Shown here: piece by piece, positions 39,373 to 49,343 of the stretch
Layout: the number at the start of each line of letters is the position of its first letter
Numbering within the stretch: position 1 is the stretch's first letter
Source of the DNA: Bacillus sp. JCM 19058
Lineage (GTDB): Bacteria; Bacillota; Bacilli; Bacillales_H; Bacillaceae_D
Assembly (NCBI GenBank): GCA_001310555.1
Contig: BAXO01000031.1
Span: forward strand, 1-52,339
Length of the DNA: 52,339 nt
Direction of reading: 5' to 3'
Program-made: the position numbers and the translations under genes
Notes under the pieces: model-generated
Told to the model about the DNA's origin: nothing
Databases searched by the model: none
The model's input: the letters and a program-made list of their open reading frames with translations, nothing else

Positions 39373-39956
39373 ATGGACTTATATGAGTTCGGTCAAGCTG
39401 TTTGCCGCTCGTACCTATCCCTATTTTACAAGGTGAAGGTGCTCGGGAAGGAAAATATTCCAGAGAACGGTGGTGTCCTGTTGTGCTGTAATCATATTAG
39501 TAATTTGGATCCCCCTTTGCTCGGAGCCTATATACGTAGGCCAATTCATTATATGGCAAAGCAAGAGCTTTTTGATAAGCCAATCCTGAAGTCGCTTTTA
39601 CCGAAGATTCATGCTTTTCCGGTTCGGCGGGGGATGAGCGATAAGCAGGCATTGCGTACAGGGCTCAAGTTAATGAAGGATGGTAAGATGCTCGGTTTGT
39701 TTCCTGAGGGAACGAGAAGTAAGGATGGGCAAATAGGCAAAGGAATGGCTGGCGCCGGTTTTTTTTGCATTACGTTCAGAGGCAGCTGTCGTTCCGTGTG
39801 CGATTATCGGTCCATACAAAAAAATTTAAGCCATTAAAATTAGTATACGGAGAGCCGATTGACTTTAAGGCTTACTGGGAGAAGAAGCTTTCCGCTGACG
39901 ATGCGACTCACATTATTATGACTGAAATCAGTCGATTGCTCGAAAAACATCAATAG
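39373..39956 (+). CDS. plsC: 1-acyl-sn-glycerol-3-phosphate acyltransferase, two apparent frameshifts
   Basis: Membrane-associated acyltransferase making phosphatidic acid. Motif I is CNHISNLDPP (HX4D) and motif III is LFPEGTRSKDGQIGKG, with the arginine-rich AFPVRRGMSDKQ between. T8 39759-39766 and A7 39818-39824 each carry an extra base; correction gives VVPCAIIGPYKKFKPLKLVY and a stop at 39956, about 193 residues. ATG 39373 lies 21 bases after cmk. Confidence 0.92.
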
Positions 39957-40011
39957 TTAAATTTCTTTCGCTTGGAAGGTAAGAGCTGATAAAAACTTAG
40001 ATTTTCGCCTC

Positions 40012-40043
40012 CTTGCTAGAAAAGCGAATTTTAGCAAGCTTTT
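40012..40043 (+). terminator. possible terminator between plsC and rpsA
   Basis: CTTGCTA (40012-40018) and TAGCAAG (40032-40038) followed by CTTTT. AT-rich and moderate. A second stem with AAGCCG and CGGCTT arms lies at about 40156-40200, just before rpsA. No gene in 39957-40227. Confidence 0.45.
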
Positions 40044-40227
40044 CCTGATTGAATCGTGATCCAAATAAAGGCGGAGCGTCTGGAAACTAGGCTTCTTCCA
40101 GCCATATTATAGCTGAAGGGTTGCTTTTCTTTTTAAAGGGATCTGGTGAAAGCCAAGCCGAAAGATGTTTATAAAACCACTAGTTAGAGCCCGGCTTTTC
40201 TGCGGGAATTGAAGGAGGCAAAAGTCA

Positions 40228-41391
40228 ATGGTCGAAGAAATGAACAATGAAGTGACAGAAATGAAGTCCTTTGCTGTCGGCGATATCGTCACTGGCAAGG
40301 TGACAAAAGTCGAAGATAAACAAGCGTTTGTCGATGTAGGCTTTAAAGTAGACGGCATCGTTCCGATTAGCGAACTGTCCAGTTTGCACGTTGAGAAAGT
40401 AAGCGATGTCCTTTCTGTAGATGAAGAGCACGAATTAATGATTCAGAAAGTTGAAGACGACGAGCTCGTACTTTCGAAACGAGCTGTACAAGCCGAAAAA
40501 GCGTGGAAGGAACTGCAGCAAGCCTACGAAACAGGAGAAATTATTGATGCCGAGGTTGCCGACGTCGTAAGAGGCGGTCTTGTCGTTGATGTCGGCGTGC
40601 GCGGATTCATCCCCGCTTCATTAGTGGAGCGCCATTTCGTTGAAGATTTCTCAGACTATAAAGGACGCGTCCTACGTCTGAAGGTAGCGGAAATCGACCC
40701 GGAAAATAATAAGTTAATTTTGTCGCAGCGGGCCGTTTTGGATCAAGAAGCGGAGCAAAAGAAAAAAGCGGTGCTGCAATCATTACAGTCAGGTGATATT
40801 GTTGAAGGTACGATTCAACGTTTAACGACCTTTGGAGCTTTTGTTGACGTAGGTGGAGTGGACGGACTTGTTCATATTTCACAATTGGCGCATCATCGCG
40901 TCGAGTCACCGTCCGATGTCGTCCATGAAGGTGATGTTGTTAAGGTAAAGGTTCTCTCTGTCGATGCCGATAGTGAACGGATTTCCCTCTCAATTAAGGA
41001 GACACTACCAGGTCCGTGGGAGGAAATCGGTGACTCGATTTCTGCCGGTGATGTCGTCAAAGGAACCGTAAAACGTCTTGTCTCTTTCGGGGCATTTATC
41101 GAGGTAGCTCCGGGTGTTGAAGGGCTCGTTCATATTTCACAAATAGCAAATCGTCATATCGGAACACCTTCTGAAGTACTGACCGAAGGAGAAACCATCG
41201 AGGCAAAGGTTCTAGATGTAAACTTACAGGAAAAACGAATTTCGTTGAGCATTCGCGAGCTTTTGAGCGGCGAGGAAGGTGAGAGCGACTATTCGGAGTA
41301 TGAATCCGCGAAGGATGATGATTCCTCTGGCTTTTCCCTTGGTGATATGATCGGCGATCAGCTTAAAAAAAATATAAATCGTAATGTTTAA
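40228..41391 (+). CDS. rpsA: 30S ribosomal protein S1 homologue
   Basis: RNA-binding protein with four S1 domains (about residues 14-85, 103-172, 190-257 and 275-343). The last two carry the clear core GTIQRLTTFGAFVDVGGVDG and GTVKRLVSFGAFIEVAPGVE with GLVHISQ. It is the Bacillus YpfD-type S1 of about 380 residues rather than the six-domain proteobacterial form. ATG 40228 follows GAAGGAGG. The A8 run at 41365-41372 leaves the last ten residues uncertain. Confidence 0.94.
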   Translation: MVEEMNNEVTEMKSFAVGDIVTGKVTKVEDKQAFVDVGFKVDGIVPISELSSLHVEKVSDVLSVDEEHELMIQKVEDDELVLSKRAVQAEKAWKELQQAYETGEIIDAEVADVVRGGLVVDVGVRGFIPASLVERHFVEDFSDYKGRVLRLKVAEIDPENNKLILSQRAVLDQEAEQKKKAVLQSLQSGDIVEGTIQRLTTFGAFVDVGGVDGLVHISQLAHHRVESPSDVVHEGDVVKVKVLSVDADSERISLSIKETLPGPWEEIGDSISAGDVVKGTVKRLVSFGAFIEVAPGVEGLVHISQIANRHIGTPSEVLTEGETIEAKVLDVNLQEKRISLSIRELLSGEEGESDYSEYESAKDDDSSGFSLGDMIGDQLKKNINRNV

Positions 41392-41467
41392 CGCCTAAGA
41401 GTCAAGGCAAATGTTCTAGCCGACGAATAACAAGCCCTAAAAGGGTCGAAATCGCGAAAGGAACAGG

Positions 41468-41499
41468 AAAATCGGTGAGCTTCGAGTTCACCGATTTTT
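41468..41499 (+). terminator. terminator after rpsA
   Basis: AAAATCGGTGA (41468-41478) and TCACCGATTTTT (41488-41499) with a 9-base loop. Confidence 0.85.
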
Positions 41500-41637
41500 A
41501 AACGTGAAGACTTTCTATCGTGCATTTTATCCTCCCTCTTTCATCTCAAGCTCCAAATAATTGCGTTATTTGATTAGATGATGAAAATTGTGCCAATACT
41601 TTTGAATGATGCTTTAGGCAGGAGGGGGAGGATATTT

Positions 41638-42252
41638 GTGGAAGGTGTGTTCGTATATTGGTTTGGCTGGATGCTATGGGGGATCATTACGTTTTTTGGA
41701 GAGAAAACGAACCGTCGTTTGCTGGCGGCGATGAACGTTCTCATGCTCCTCATCATTATTCCTTTGACTGTACATGTCCAAGGAATTGAAATTAATCTCG
41801 CATTTGCTTGTTTAAGCCTATATTGCTGTTATCGATTGAGAGCCCAGTCGATCCGTAAGCTCTGCTATTTATTGCTTGTTTCCAGCTTTATTGCGGCCTC
41901 CTATGCAGCGTTTATTTATCTATCAATGATAGACCCGGTTGTTCTTTTTGTCGATCAGCGCTTGTATTTGTCCGTCATAACTGCTGTGATCGCCTTATTG
42001 CTTTTCCGAAGCTGGGCGAATCGTTTTTTGGTTTCTACGCTTGGCCTGATTCAAGGAGAGCTTGGGTTAGTCCTAGCAGGGCAAGGGTTGCTCGGCGAGA
42101 CAGCGATCGGTAGGCTCTTGTTTTTTTTGATGTGCTGGCGATTAGTCTTTTGTTCATTGCTTGTTTTTTTTAGTATCCGGCAATTTTCTCTTTATATGAA
42201 TCGAGTATTACTGGAACGGAAGCAAAAGTCTTTTATCGAGTCAGCCTCGTAG
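41638..42252 (+). CDS. yphA: YphA-like multispan membrane protein
   Basis: About 204 residues with five or six membrane helices, starting VEGVFVYWFGWMLWGIITFF. GTG 41638 directly follows GGAGGGGGAGG; the open frame from 41578 has no such site. Position before der matches YphA of Bacillus. Two T8 runs at 42121-42128 and 42167-42174 probably hide compensating errors: with T6 and T7 the segment reads FFDVLAISLLFIACFFSIRQ, more natural than FFLMCWRLVFCSLLVFFSIR. Function unknown. Confidence 0.78.
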   Translation: MEGVFVYWFGWMLWGIITFFGEKTNRRLLAAMNVLMLLIIIPLTVHVQGIEINLAFACLSLYCCYRLRAQSIRKLCYLLLVSSFIAASYAAFIYLSMIDPVVLFVDQRLYLSVITAVIALLLFRSWANRFLVSTLGLIQGELGLVLAGQGLLGETAIGRLLFFLMCWRLVFCSLLVFFSIRQFSLYMNRVLLERKQKSFIESAS

Positions 42253-42570
42253 CGGACATCAAGGGTTTGGAATAGCTTTTTTTTCATGTTGACGAGCACT
42301 AACGATGTTCTCGCCTTGATCGATGGGTGCTGCGCTATAAATACGAAGTAGTCGATTGAGCTAGGCGGGATGACGGCTGACGCAGCGGAAGCAATTCCTC
42401 CATGCAAAACATCGGGGAGGAATTCTGCGCTGTTTTGCGGTCGCGTAGACCGACGCAGTTTAGGGTGTACAAGCCTACGATCTTTTAGTAGAATAAGAAA
42501 GCTGCTAACAGGCGTCATCACCTAAGGAACGATGCTATATTAGTTTGAATAGAAGAAAGGTCGTGTCAGA
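42253..42570. other. intergenic region before der
   Basis: No supported gene. It holds a hairpin AATTCCTCC (42393-42401) / GGAGGAATT (42416-42424) without a T-tail, and an extended -10 TGCTATATT (42533-42541) about 30 bases before der. Confidence 0.5.
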
Positions 42571-43888
42571 ATGACGAAGCCGGTCGTTGCGATTGTCGGT
42601 CGCCCTAATGTTGGAAAATCTACAGTATTTAATCGGATTGTAGGAGAACGTGTAGCCATTGTCGAAGATCTTCCGGGAGTGACACGCGATCGAATTTATA
42701 GCCGTGGAGAATGGCTGAATCGCGAGTTCCACTTGATTGATACCGGAGGAATTGAGCTTGGTGACGAACCGCTATTGACCCAAATGCGTGAGCAAGCTGA
42801 GCTCGCGATCGCCGAAGCTGATGCGATTATTTTTATCGTTAATGGCCGCGAAGGAATTACGGCAGCCGATCAGGAGGTTGCCAACTTGCTGTTTCGTTCA
42901 AAAAAAACCGGTCGTACTCGGTGTGAATAAAATCGATAATCCTGAAATGCGGGAACAGCTTTACGAATATTATTCTTTAGGTATCGGCGAGCCATACGGA
43001 ATTTCCGGAGCACATGGATTGGGGCTCGGCGATTTACTGGATGAAGTTATTAAGCACTTTCCTGACGAAAGCCAAGACGAATACGAAGAAAATACGATTC
43101 GAATCGCCTTGATTGGCCGGCCGAATGTCGGAAAGTCCTCGCTCGTCAATGCTCTTCTTGGCGAGGAACGAGTCATTGTCAGTGACATTCCCGGGACAAC
43201 ACGCGATGCGATCGATACACCTTTTGCCCGTGACGAGCAAGACTATGTACTTATCGATACAGCTGGCATGAGAAAACGAGGGAAAATATACGAAAACACC
43301 GAAAAATATAGCGTCCTTCGTTCGTTAAAAGCGATTGAACGTGCCGATGTCGTACTAGTCGTCATCAATGCCGAGGAAGGAATCATTGAACAGGATAAAA
43401 AAAATCGCCGGCTACGCTCATGAAGCGGGAAGAGCTGTCATACTTATCGTTAATAAATGGGATACGGTCGTCAAAAATGAAAAAAAACAATGAGGGAATT
43501 TGAAACGAAGCTGAGAGAACAATTTTTGTTTCTCACTTACGCACCTATTGTGTTTTTATCGGCGAAAACGAAGCAACGTCTTCATCATTTACTTCCGACG
43601 GTAAATCGAGTCGCTGAAAACCATCATCTGCGTGTACCTACGCACGTTTTGAACGATGTCATTATGGATGCCGTAGCGATGAACCCTACCCCCACAGATA
43701 AAGGCAAAAGGCTGAAAATCAACTACGTCACTCAAGTAGCTATTAAGCCGCCGACCTTCGTTTTCTTTGTTAATGAACCGGAACTGATGCATTTTTCCTA
43801 CAGGCGTTTTTTAGAAAACCGACTTCGGGCGACATTTGAATTCGAGGGGACACCGCTCAAAATTTTTGCGCGTAAGAAAAATGATTAA
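42571..43888 (+). CDS. der: ribosome biogenesis GTPase Der (EngA), three apparent frameshifts
   Basis: Double-GTPase needed for 50S assembly. First G domain: [24 protein letters not shown], and NKIDNPE in the corrected frame; second: [30 protein letters not shown] and VNKWDTV. A KH-like C-terminal domain follows ([34 protein letters not shown]). Shifts: A8 42900-42907, A8 43397-43404, A8 43480-43487 (the last probably two too long). Corrected length about 438 residues. The ATG follows AAAGGTCG. Confidence 0.95.
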
Positions 43889-43912
43889 TGGCAAGTGGAA
43901 AAGGGGGAAAAT

Positions 43913-44536
43913 ATGAGTGCGATCTTATTATTAATATCCATCGTAATCGGCTATCTTGTCGGCTCGATTAGCTTCAGCTATGTCATCGCCAAGAAAATTA
44001 AAAAAAGTCGACATCCGCCAGCATGGGAGCGGCAATGCCGGGGCGACTAATACGCTGCGCGTCCTCGGAATCGGACCTGCTATTCTCGTCTTATCGCTGG
44101 ATATATTAAAAGGAATTGGAGCTGTATGGTCGGTCATTTGCTTGCGCCAGACGGCTCTGGCTGGTTTCCGGCTTTAACGGGACTGGCGGCGATACTCGGT
44201 CACAACTGGCCGCTTTATTTTAGCTTTCGAGGTGGAAAAGGGATTGCAACGACTATCGGTGTGCTCGCTACTTTAGTATTTTTCCCGGCATTGTATGCAG
44301 GGTTATTGCTATTATTAGTATATTTATAACTCGTTTCGTTTCGCTCGGTTCACTTTTATTTACAGTGCTCACACCTGTTTTTGTCTTTTTTTCTCTCGAA
44401 TTTTTATAGCTACCCGCCCATTTACTTTTATTTGACGGTGCTTATTGCGCTATTGTCTTTATGGCGTCATCATACGAATATTAAGCGTTTAGTGACCGGC
44501 AATGAAAATAAGATTGGTAGACGGAAAGAAGCCTGA
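43913..44536 (+). CDS. plsY: glycerol-3-phosphate acyltransferase PlsY, four apparent frameshifts
   Basis: Membrane acyltransferase using acyl-phosphate for the first step of phospholipid synthesis. Motifs across frames: [34 protein letters not shown], and [20 protein letters not shown]. Indels: A7 44000-44006 extra, missing base about 44124 and about 44303, T7 44386-44392 extra. Corrected length is about 207 residues ending [11 protein letters not shown] 43913 follows AAAGGGGG. Between der and gpsA, the conserved Firmicutes order. Confidence 0.92.
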
Positions 44537-44572
44537 TAAAGGTAAACATTATTGATAGGAGTTGATTGCGTC

Positions 44573-45645
44573 TTGTCTAAAGTTGCAGTATTAGGTGCTG
44601 GAAGCTGGGGAACTGCTCTAGCAATGGTATTAGCTGACAATCGGCACGACGTCCGATTATGGGGTCGCAGGGACGAACAGGTTGATGAAATCAATCAAAA
44701 GCATACGAATCATAAATATTTACCGGAGTAACCTTGCCAGAGAAAATTATCGGTTATACCAATATGGCTGCAGCACTAAAAGAAGCAAGAGTCATCCTGC
44801 TCGTCGTACCGACAAAGGCGATTCGGGAAACCGTACAATCCTTGGTTCCTTTACTTACATACAAGGTAACGGTGATTCACGCCAGTAAAGGAATCGAGCC
44901 TGGTACTCATAAACGAATTTCTGAAATGATTGAAGAGGAATTTACAGGGACCGACCTGTTAAAGGACGTCGTCGTCTTGTCAGGGCCAAGTCATGCCGAA
45001 GAAGTGAGTCTCAGACAGCCGACGACAGTTACTGTATCCTCAAAAAAATCAAGATACGGCTGAGCGGGTTCAGGATTTATTTATGAATCAGCACTTTCGA
45101 GTTTATACGAATCCTGACCTCATCGGGGTCGAAATCGGCGGTGCACTGAAAAATATTATCGCTCTCGTCTGTGGGTTAACGAGCGGACTTGGGATGGGGG
45201 ACAATACGAAAGCCGCGCTCATGACTCGAGGCTTAGCGGAAATTAGTCGACTCGGTATCGAACAAGGAGCAAATCCGTTGACGTTTGCTGGGCTGTCAGG
45301 GCTCGGAGATTTAATTGTGACGTGTACGAGTGTGCATTCACGCAATTGGCGCGCGGGCCATATGATAGGACAGGGCAAATCTCTCGACCAAGTGCTTGAA
45401 GAAATGGGGATGGTTGTCGAAGGTATTCGGACAACGAAAGCCGTTCATGAACTAGCAACTAAGCTCAAGGTTGAAATGCCGATTACGGCTGCTCTCTATC
45501 AAGTACTGTTTAATGGAGAATCGCCGGAAAACGCTGCCGAGGCTCTGATGGAAGGGTTAAAAAGCATGAGGTTGAAGACGTTTCTACCCTTCTTGGTATC
45601 CAGTTAATAGCGATTCGCTCGTGCAATAACAGGCGGTGCCGGTGA
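44573..45645 (+). CDS. gpsA: NAD(P)-dependent glycerol-3-phosphate dehydrogenase, three apparent frameshifts
   Basis: Makes sn-glycerol-3-phosphate for phospholipids, feeding PlsY. N-terminal Rossmann motif [20 protein letters not shown], then [30 protein letters not shown], and C-terminal catalytic region [20 protein letters not shown] with [16 protein letters not shown]. Missing base about 44727, extra A in A7 45042-45048, missing A about 45562. The raw frame stops at 45607; the corrected frame ends at 45645, or earlier if another indel exists. TTG 44573 follows AGGAG. Confidence 0.94.
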
Positions 45646-45754
45646 GCGAAGAAGATGAAGACTGGCAAGAGCTTTTCTGCATTCTGTTGCTTTGCGCTGC
45701 TTCGGCTTATGAAGATAGGTACACTGCCGCGCCGTTTTTCTCAATTACCAATGC

Positions 45755-45781
45755 ACCATCTCCTCCATTGTGCATACGATA
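45755..45781 (+). promoter_or_regulatory. SigK-like late mother-cell promoter
   Basis: ACC (45755-45757) and CATACGATA (45773-45781, CATAnnnTA) at 15 bases fit SigK. The site is about 30 bases before the SpoVIF-like gene; the Bacillus subtilis homologue is known to be SigK-dependent. Confidence 0.6.
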
Positions 45782-45811
45782 AAATGAACCTATAATGGAG
45801 GAGGACACAGG

Positions 45812-46079
45812 ATGCAAAATAAAAACGGTTCGTTTATGGATAACATTCAAAAGAAAACGAATGTGAAGCCTGACGAATTATTTAAGTTGGCCAATTCAGT
45901 TAGCCAAGCGAACCTTAAGGATGAAGCAACGCTGAGAAAGTTGATTTCCCAAGTTTCAAAAATGGCGAATACTCCTGTTACAAAAGAAAAAGAAGATCAA
46001 ATCGTTCAAGCCATTTTACAAAATAATATGCCTTCTGATTTCGCTTCTCTTGCCAAAATGTTCAATAGCAAAAAAATAG
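45812..46079 (+). CDS. spoVIF: stage VI sporulation protein F-like
   Basis: Small coat-assembly-related protein. The sequence NIQKKTNVKPDELFKLANSV and LRKLISQVSKMANTPVTKEK, plus NNMPSDFASLAKMF, matches the SpoVIF family, about 88 residues. The raw frame reads through to 46135, but A7 46070-46076 has one extra A; the corrected protein ends FNSKK at TAG 46077 and a terminator follows at once. ATG 45812 follows GGAGGAGGACACAGG. Confidence 0.82.
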
Positions 46080-46082
46080 GTG

Positions 46083-46117
46083 GATGCACTAGGCGAATGT
46101 CGAATGCATCTTTTATT
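46083..46117 (+). terminator. terminator after spoVIF
   Basis: GATGCA (46083-46088) and TGCATC (46105-46110) followed by TTTTATT. Its place supports the corrected stop at 46079. Confidence 0.6.
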
Positions 46118-46368
46118 CTTTCGCATATACTTTAAAGAACGGACATTAAAAATAAGGGTTTAATACGAAGGGCTTAGTTATGCTGGAGAAGTGCGCCCCG
46201 CTTTTCCGGCTTTTTCTTCTGGAAGATTTAGGGGGGGATCGCAATTGTAACCGGATGGACAAGCATTCGAGGTCCAATTTTGATAGACTATGGTAAAATA
46301 ATTTGTTAGACACATCCTTTGTGTGAAACTATGCCAACGATACAAACTTTGGATGAGGAGGAGCACAG

Positions 46369-46573
46369 ATGTCACAGGCTCTAATTAATATGTATGTCTC
46401 CTTTTTTTGCAATGGCGCTAATGTTTATCTCCGTCTGTACAGCGATTTTTAGCCGCGCAAAGCTAAAGGGAATTTTGCAAAAAATAGTTCTGACCATTTC
46501 GTTCCTTTGTCTTGTCGTTTCAGGATTTATTGTCATTATTATTGTGCTGGGCGGACCGACATCGACCCATTAA
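46369..46573 (+). CDS. DUF2768-like small membrane protein, one apparent frameshift
   Basis: ATG 46369 follows GGAGGAGC. After removing one T from T7 46402-46408 the protein is 67 residues with two membrane helices: SFFAMALMFISVCTAIFSRA and VLTISFLCLVVSGFIVIIIV. Its size and location before yphF match the YphE/DUF2768 family of Bacillus. An extended -10, TGGTAAAAT, lies at about 46292. Function unknown. Confidence 0.72.
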
Positions 46574-46658
46574 TTAGCTTTTCAATAAACAATAAATCGC
46601 TGGGGCTCAGGCATAGCCCGAGCTTATAAATTTTAAGAAAGAGGCAGGCGAATTTGTC

Positions 46659-47378
46659 ATGAAAAAGTCGATTCTCATTACATCCGTAACAGCAATGCTT
46701 CTTTTAAGCGGCTGTTTTCTCCCGGCGGAGGAGCGAGCGGAAAATCGAGTGGCCTATCCAGATCAATTGCAAGCCGTTCAACAAGCGGTGGAGCAATTTC
46801 AAACGGATACAGGTGTGTTACCAATAAAAAACTTCGAAGAAACAACTTCGCTTTATAATAGGTATGTCGTCGACTTCAATCAGTTGATCCCGCGGTACAT
46901 ACAGAATCCACCCGGAACGGCGTTTGAAAATGGCGGTGTCTTTCAGTACGTTCTCGTTAATGTGGAGGAAGAGCCTGAAGTCAAGGTTATCGATTTAACA
47001 TCGATGCGCGAAATTCAGCAAATGCAGTCCAGACTAAATGATTATATGCGAGAGCACGATTATGCGCCGATAGAGGAAGTTCTTGATCATGGCCTCTTTT
47101 TGCTCGACTATGAAGCGCTCAAATACGATTCACCGCCTTATGTAAGAAGTCCGTATTTTGAAACGTCGCTTCCCTTGCTGTTAACGAATGAAGGTGAAAT
47201 TATTATCGATTATCGTATCGATATTAATATTGCGCTGCAGGAATATGACCACAAGGCTGAGGAAGGAGAAGATCTTCGACCAATTTTGTATCAAAATGCT
47301 CCGTTTGTTCCCGCTCGTTCGATTCCGTATTCCTTGGACGAAAATGGCGAACCGAAGTACGACATGGAGCTCGAGTGA
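46659..47378 (+). CDS. yphF: YphF-like lipoprotein
   Basis: A lipoprotein signal (ITSVTAMLLLSGC, modified Cys at 19) followed by a soluble extracellular domain of about 220 residues with ENRVAYPDQLQAVQQAVEQF and acidic stretches. 239 residues, intact. ATG 46659 has AAAGAGGCAGG upstream. Known in Bacillus next to spoIVA; function not established. Confidence 0.85.
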   Translation: MKKSILITSVTAMLLLSGCFLPAEERAENRVAYPDQLQAVQQAVEQFQTDTGVLPIKNFEETTSLYNRYVVDFNQLIPRYIQNPPGTAFENGGVFQYVLVNVEEEPEVKVIDLTSMREIQQMQSRLNDYMREHDYAPIEEVLDHGLFLLDYEALKYDSPPYVRSPYFETSLPLLLTNEGEIIIDYRIDINIALQEYDHKAEEGEDLRPILYQNAPFVPARSIPYSLDENGEPKYDMELE

Positions 47379-47448
47379 CGTAAAGCCGCTTTCGGAATTC
47401 CCGGTGAGATAAAACTATTTTTTTCTACTTAAAATGAAAAATTGGTCT

Positions 47449-47494
47449 AATGCCCCTTTTCTATTGATATACATAGCAATGGAAGGGGCATTTT
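47449..47494 (+). terminator. terminator after yphF
   Basis: AATGCCCCTT (47449-47458) and AAGGGGCATT (47483-47492) ending in TTTT. Confidence 0.8.
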
Positions 47495-47616
47495 CTGCTT
47501 CAACGTGTTCACAGCTCAAGCGGTTCATTGTAACAGGTTGACTTCTTTGATACCCCTTCACGGTACTTGCAGCTGAGATGATTCGAGAACAGGAAATCGC
47601 TTCTTCTTAAAAGATT

Positions 47617-47645
47617 GTCATAATTGATGGACAACGTCATACATA
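47617..47645 (+). promoter_or_regulatory. SigE-type promoter of spoIVA
   Basis: GTCATAAT (47617-47624) and CATACATA (47638-47645) with 13 bases between match the SigE pattern. spoIVA is a known SigE gene. The start codon is about 65 bases downstream. Confidence 0.7.
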
Positions 47646-47710
47646 TGATAATGTCCAAGTATAAGTGGGTTCGATGAATCTCAAACTTTACATGATCGGG
47701 AGGGGATCAC

Positions 47711-49189
47711 GTGGAAAAGGTTGATATTTTTAAAGATATCGCCGAGAGAACCGGAGGCGATATTTATTTAGGAGTAGTCGGAGCCGTCCGTACAGGGAAA
47801 TCGACATTTATTAAAAAATTTATGGAGCTTGTCGTACTCCCGAACATTGAAAACGAATCTGAGAAAGCACGGGCACAGGATGAGCTTCCTCAAAGTGCGG
47901 CCGGTAAAACGATTATGACGACAGAACCAAAATTTGTTCCGAATCAGGCCATTTCAATTCATGTTGACGAGGGGCTGGATGTCAATGTCCGTCTAGTCGA
48001 TTGTGTCGGTTATGCCGTGCCTGGTGCGAAAGGCTACGAGGATGAGAACGGTCCGAGAATGATCAATACACCTTGGTATGAAGAGCCTATTCCTTTTCAG
48101 GAGGCTGCCGAAATCGGAACGCGTAAAGTCATTCAGGAGCATTCGACGCTAGGTGTCGTCATAACAACAGACGGATCGATTGGCGAAATTGCGCGCCACG
48201 ACTATGTCGATTCGGAGACGAGGGTTGTAGAAGAGCTGAAAGAGGTTGGCAAACCTTTCATTATGGTCATAAACAGTGTGCGTCCATACCATGAAGACAC
48301 CGAAAAGCTTCGCACAAGCTTGGCTGAGCAGCATGACATTCCAGTATTGGCGATGAGTATTGAAAGCATGACCGATCAGGATATAAACAATGTGCTGCGG
48401 GAAGTATTGTTTGAGTTTCCGGTTCACGAGGTCAATGTTAATTTACCGAGCTGGGTTATGGTGCTTCGTGAGGAGCATTGGTTGCGGCTCAGTTACGAAG
48501 ATTCCGTCCGTGAAACGGTTAAGGATATTAAAAGGCTACGCGATGTCGACCGGGTCGTCGGAAACTTTACAGAATACGAATTCATCGATGAGGCAAAGCT
48601 CGCTGGAATAGAAATGGGCCAGGGGATTGCCGAAATCGACTTGTATGCTCCGGACGACTTATACGATCAAGTTTTGAAAGAGGTTGTCGGAGTAGAAATA
48701 CGCGGCAAGGATCATTTGCTTCAGCTCATGCAGGATTTTGCGCATGCTAAATCAGAGTATGACCAAGTGGCTGATGCGTTAAGAATGGTCAGGCAAACAG
48801 GCTATGGAATTGCTGCGCCGTCTCTGTCCGATATGAGCTTGGATGAACCGGAAATTATAAGGCAAGGCTCAAGATTTGGAGTCCGCCTCAAAGCAGTAGC
48901 TCCATCGATTCATATGATTAAGGTTGATGTCGAATCAGAGTTTGCGCCGATTATTGGTACTGAGAAGCAAAGCGAAGAGCTGGTTCGTTACTTGATGCAG
49001 GACTTTGAAGATAATCCGCTTTCTATTTGGAACTCAGATATCTTCGGGCGTTCATTAAATTCAATCGTGCGCGAAGGTATTTCTGCCAAGCTTTCATTGA
49101 TGCCGGAAAATGCGCGCTATAAACTAAAAGAGACGCTGGAGAGAATTATAAACGAAGGCTCAGGCGGATTGATTGCGATTATATTGTAA
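47711..49189 (+). CDS. spoIVA: stage IV sporulation protein A, coat morphogenetic ATPase
   Basis: Forms the basal layer of the spore coat on the forespore surface by ATP-driven polymerisation. The TRAFAC-type Walker A is GAVRTGKSTFIKKFMEL (about residues 24-40); DCVGYAVPGAKGYEDENGPR and NSVRPYHEDTEKLR follow. The C-terminus, including LERIINEGSGGLIAIIL, is typical of the SpoVM-contacting end. 492 residues, intact, with no A/T run of seven or more. The GTG start follows GGGAGGGG. Known SigE regulation fits the promoter seen. Confidence 0.97.
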   Translation: MEKVDIFKDIAERTGGDIYLGVVGAVRTGKSTFIKKFMELVVLPNIENESEKARAQDELPQSAAGKTIMTTEPKFVPNQAISIHVDEGLDVNVRLVDCVGYAVPGAKGYEDENGPRMINTPWYEEPIPFQEAAEIGTRKVIQEHSTLGVVITTDGSIGEIARHDYVDSETRVVEELKEVGKPFIMVINSVRPYHEDTEKLRTSLAEQHDIPVLAMSIESMTDQDINNVLREVLFEFPVHEVNVNLPSWVMVLREEHWLRLSYEDSVRETVKDIKRLRDVDRVVGNFTEYEFIDEAKLAGIEMGQGIAEIDLYAPDDLYDQVLKEVVGVEIRGKDHLLQLMQDFAHAKSEYDQVADALRMVRQTGYGIAAPSLSDMSLDEPEIIRQGSRFGVRLKAVAPSIHMIKVDVESEFAPIIGTEKQSEELVRYLMQDFEDNPLSIWNSDIFGRSLNSIVREGISAKLSLMPENARYKLKETLERIINEGSGGLIAIIL

Positions 49190-49196
49190 ATTGCAG

Positions 49197-49228
49197 AGGA
49201 GCTCTCATCAAAAGGGAGTTCCTTTTTG
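49197..49228 (+). terminator. terminator after spoIVA
   Basis: AGGAGCTCTC and GGGAGTTCCT arms with an A-rich loop, ending in TTTTT. Confidence 0.75.
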
Positions 49229-49343
49229 CTTTTCTTGTTTCGCTTGTGCTAAGCTTTGATCAGACCATTTTTCGTGAGCTCAGGAAGAGTCGTTTCTTAA
49301 AACGGTATAGGCTCAGTTCAAATACTGATGGAGGTTTAGCAGG

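Noticed and set aside
42192..42521. Minus-strand ORF between yphA and der
   Set aside because: Overlaps the 3' end of yphA, lacks a ribosome site and has no recognisable content.
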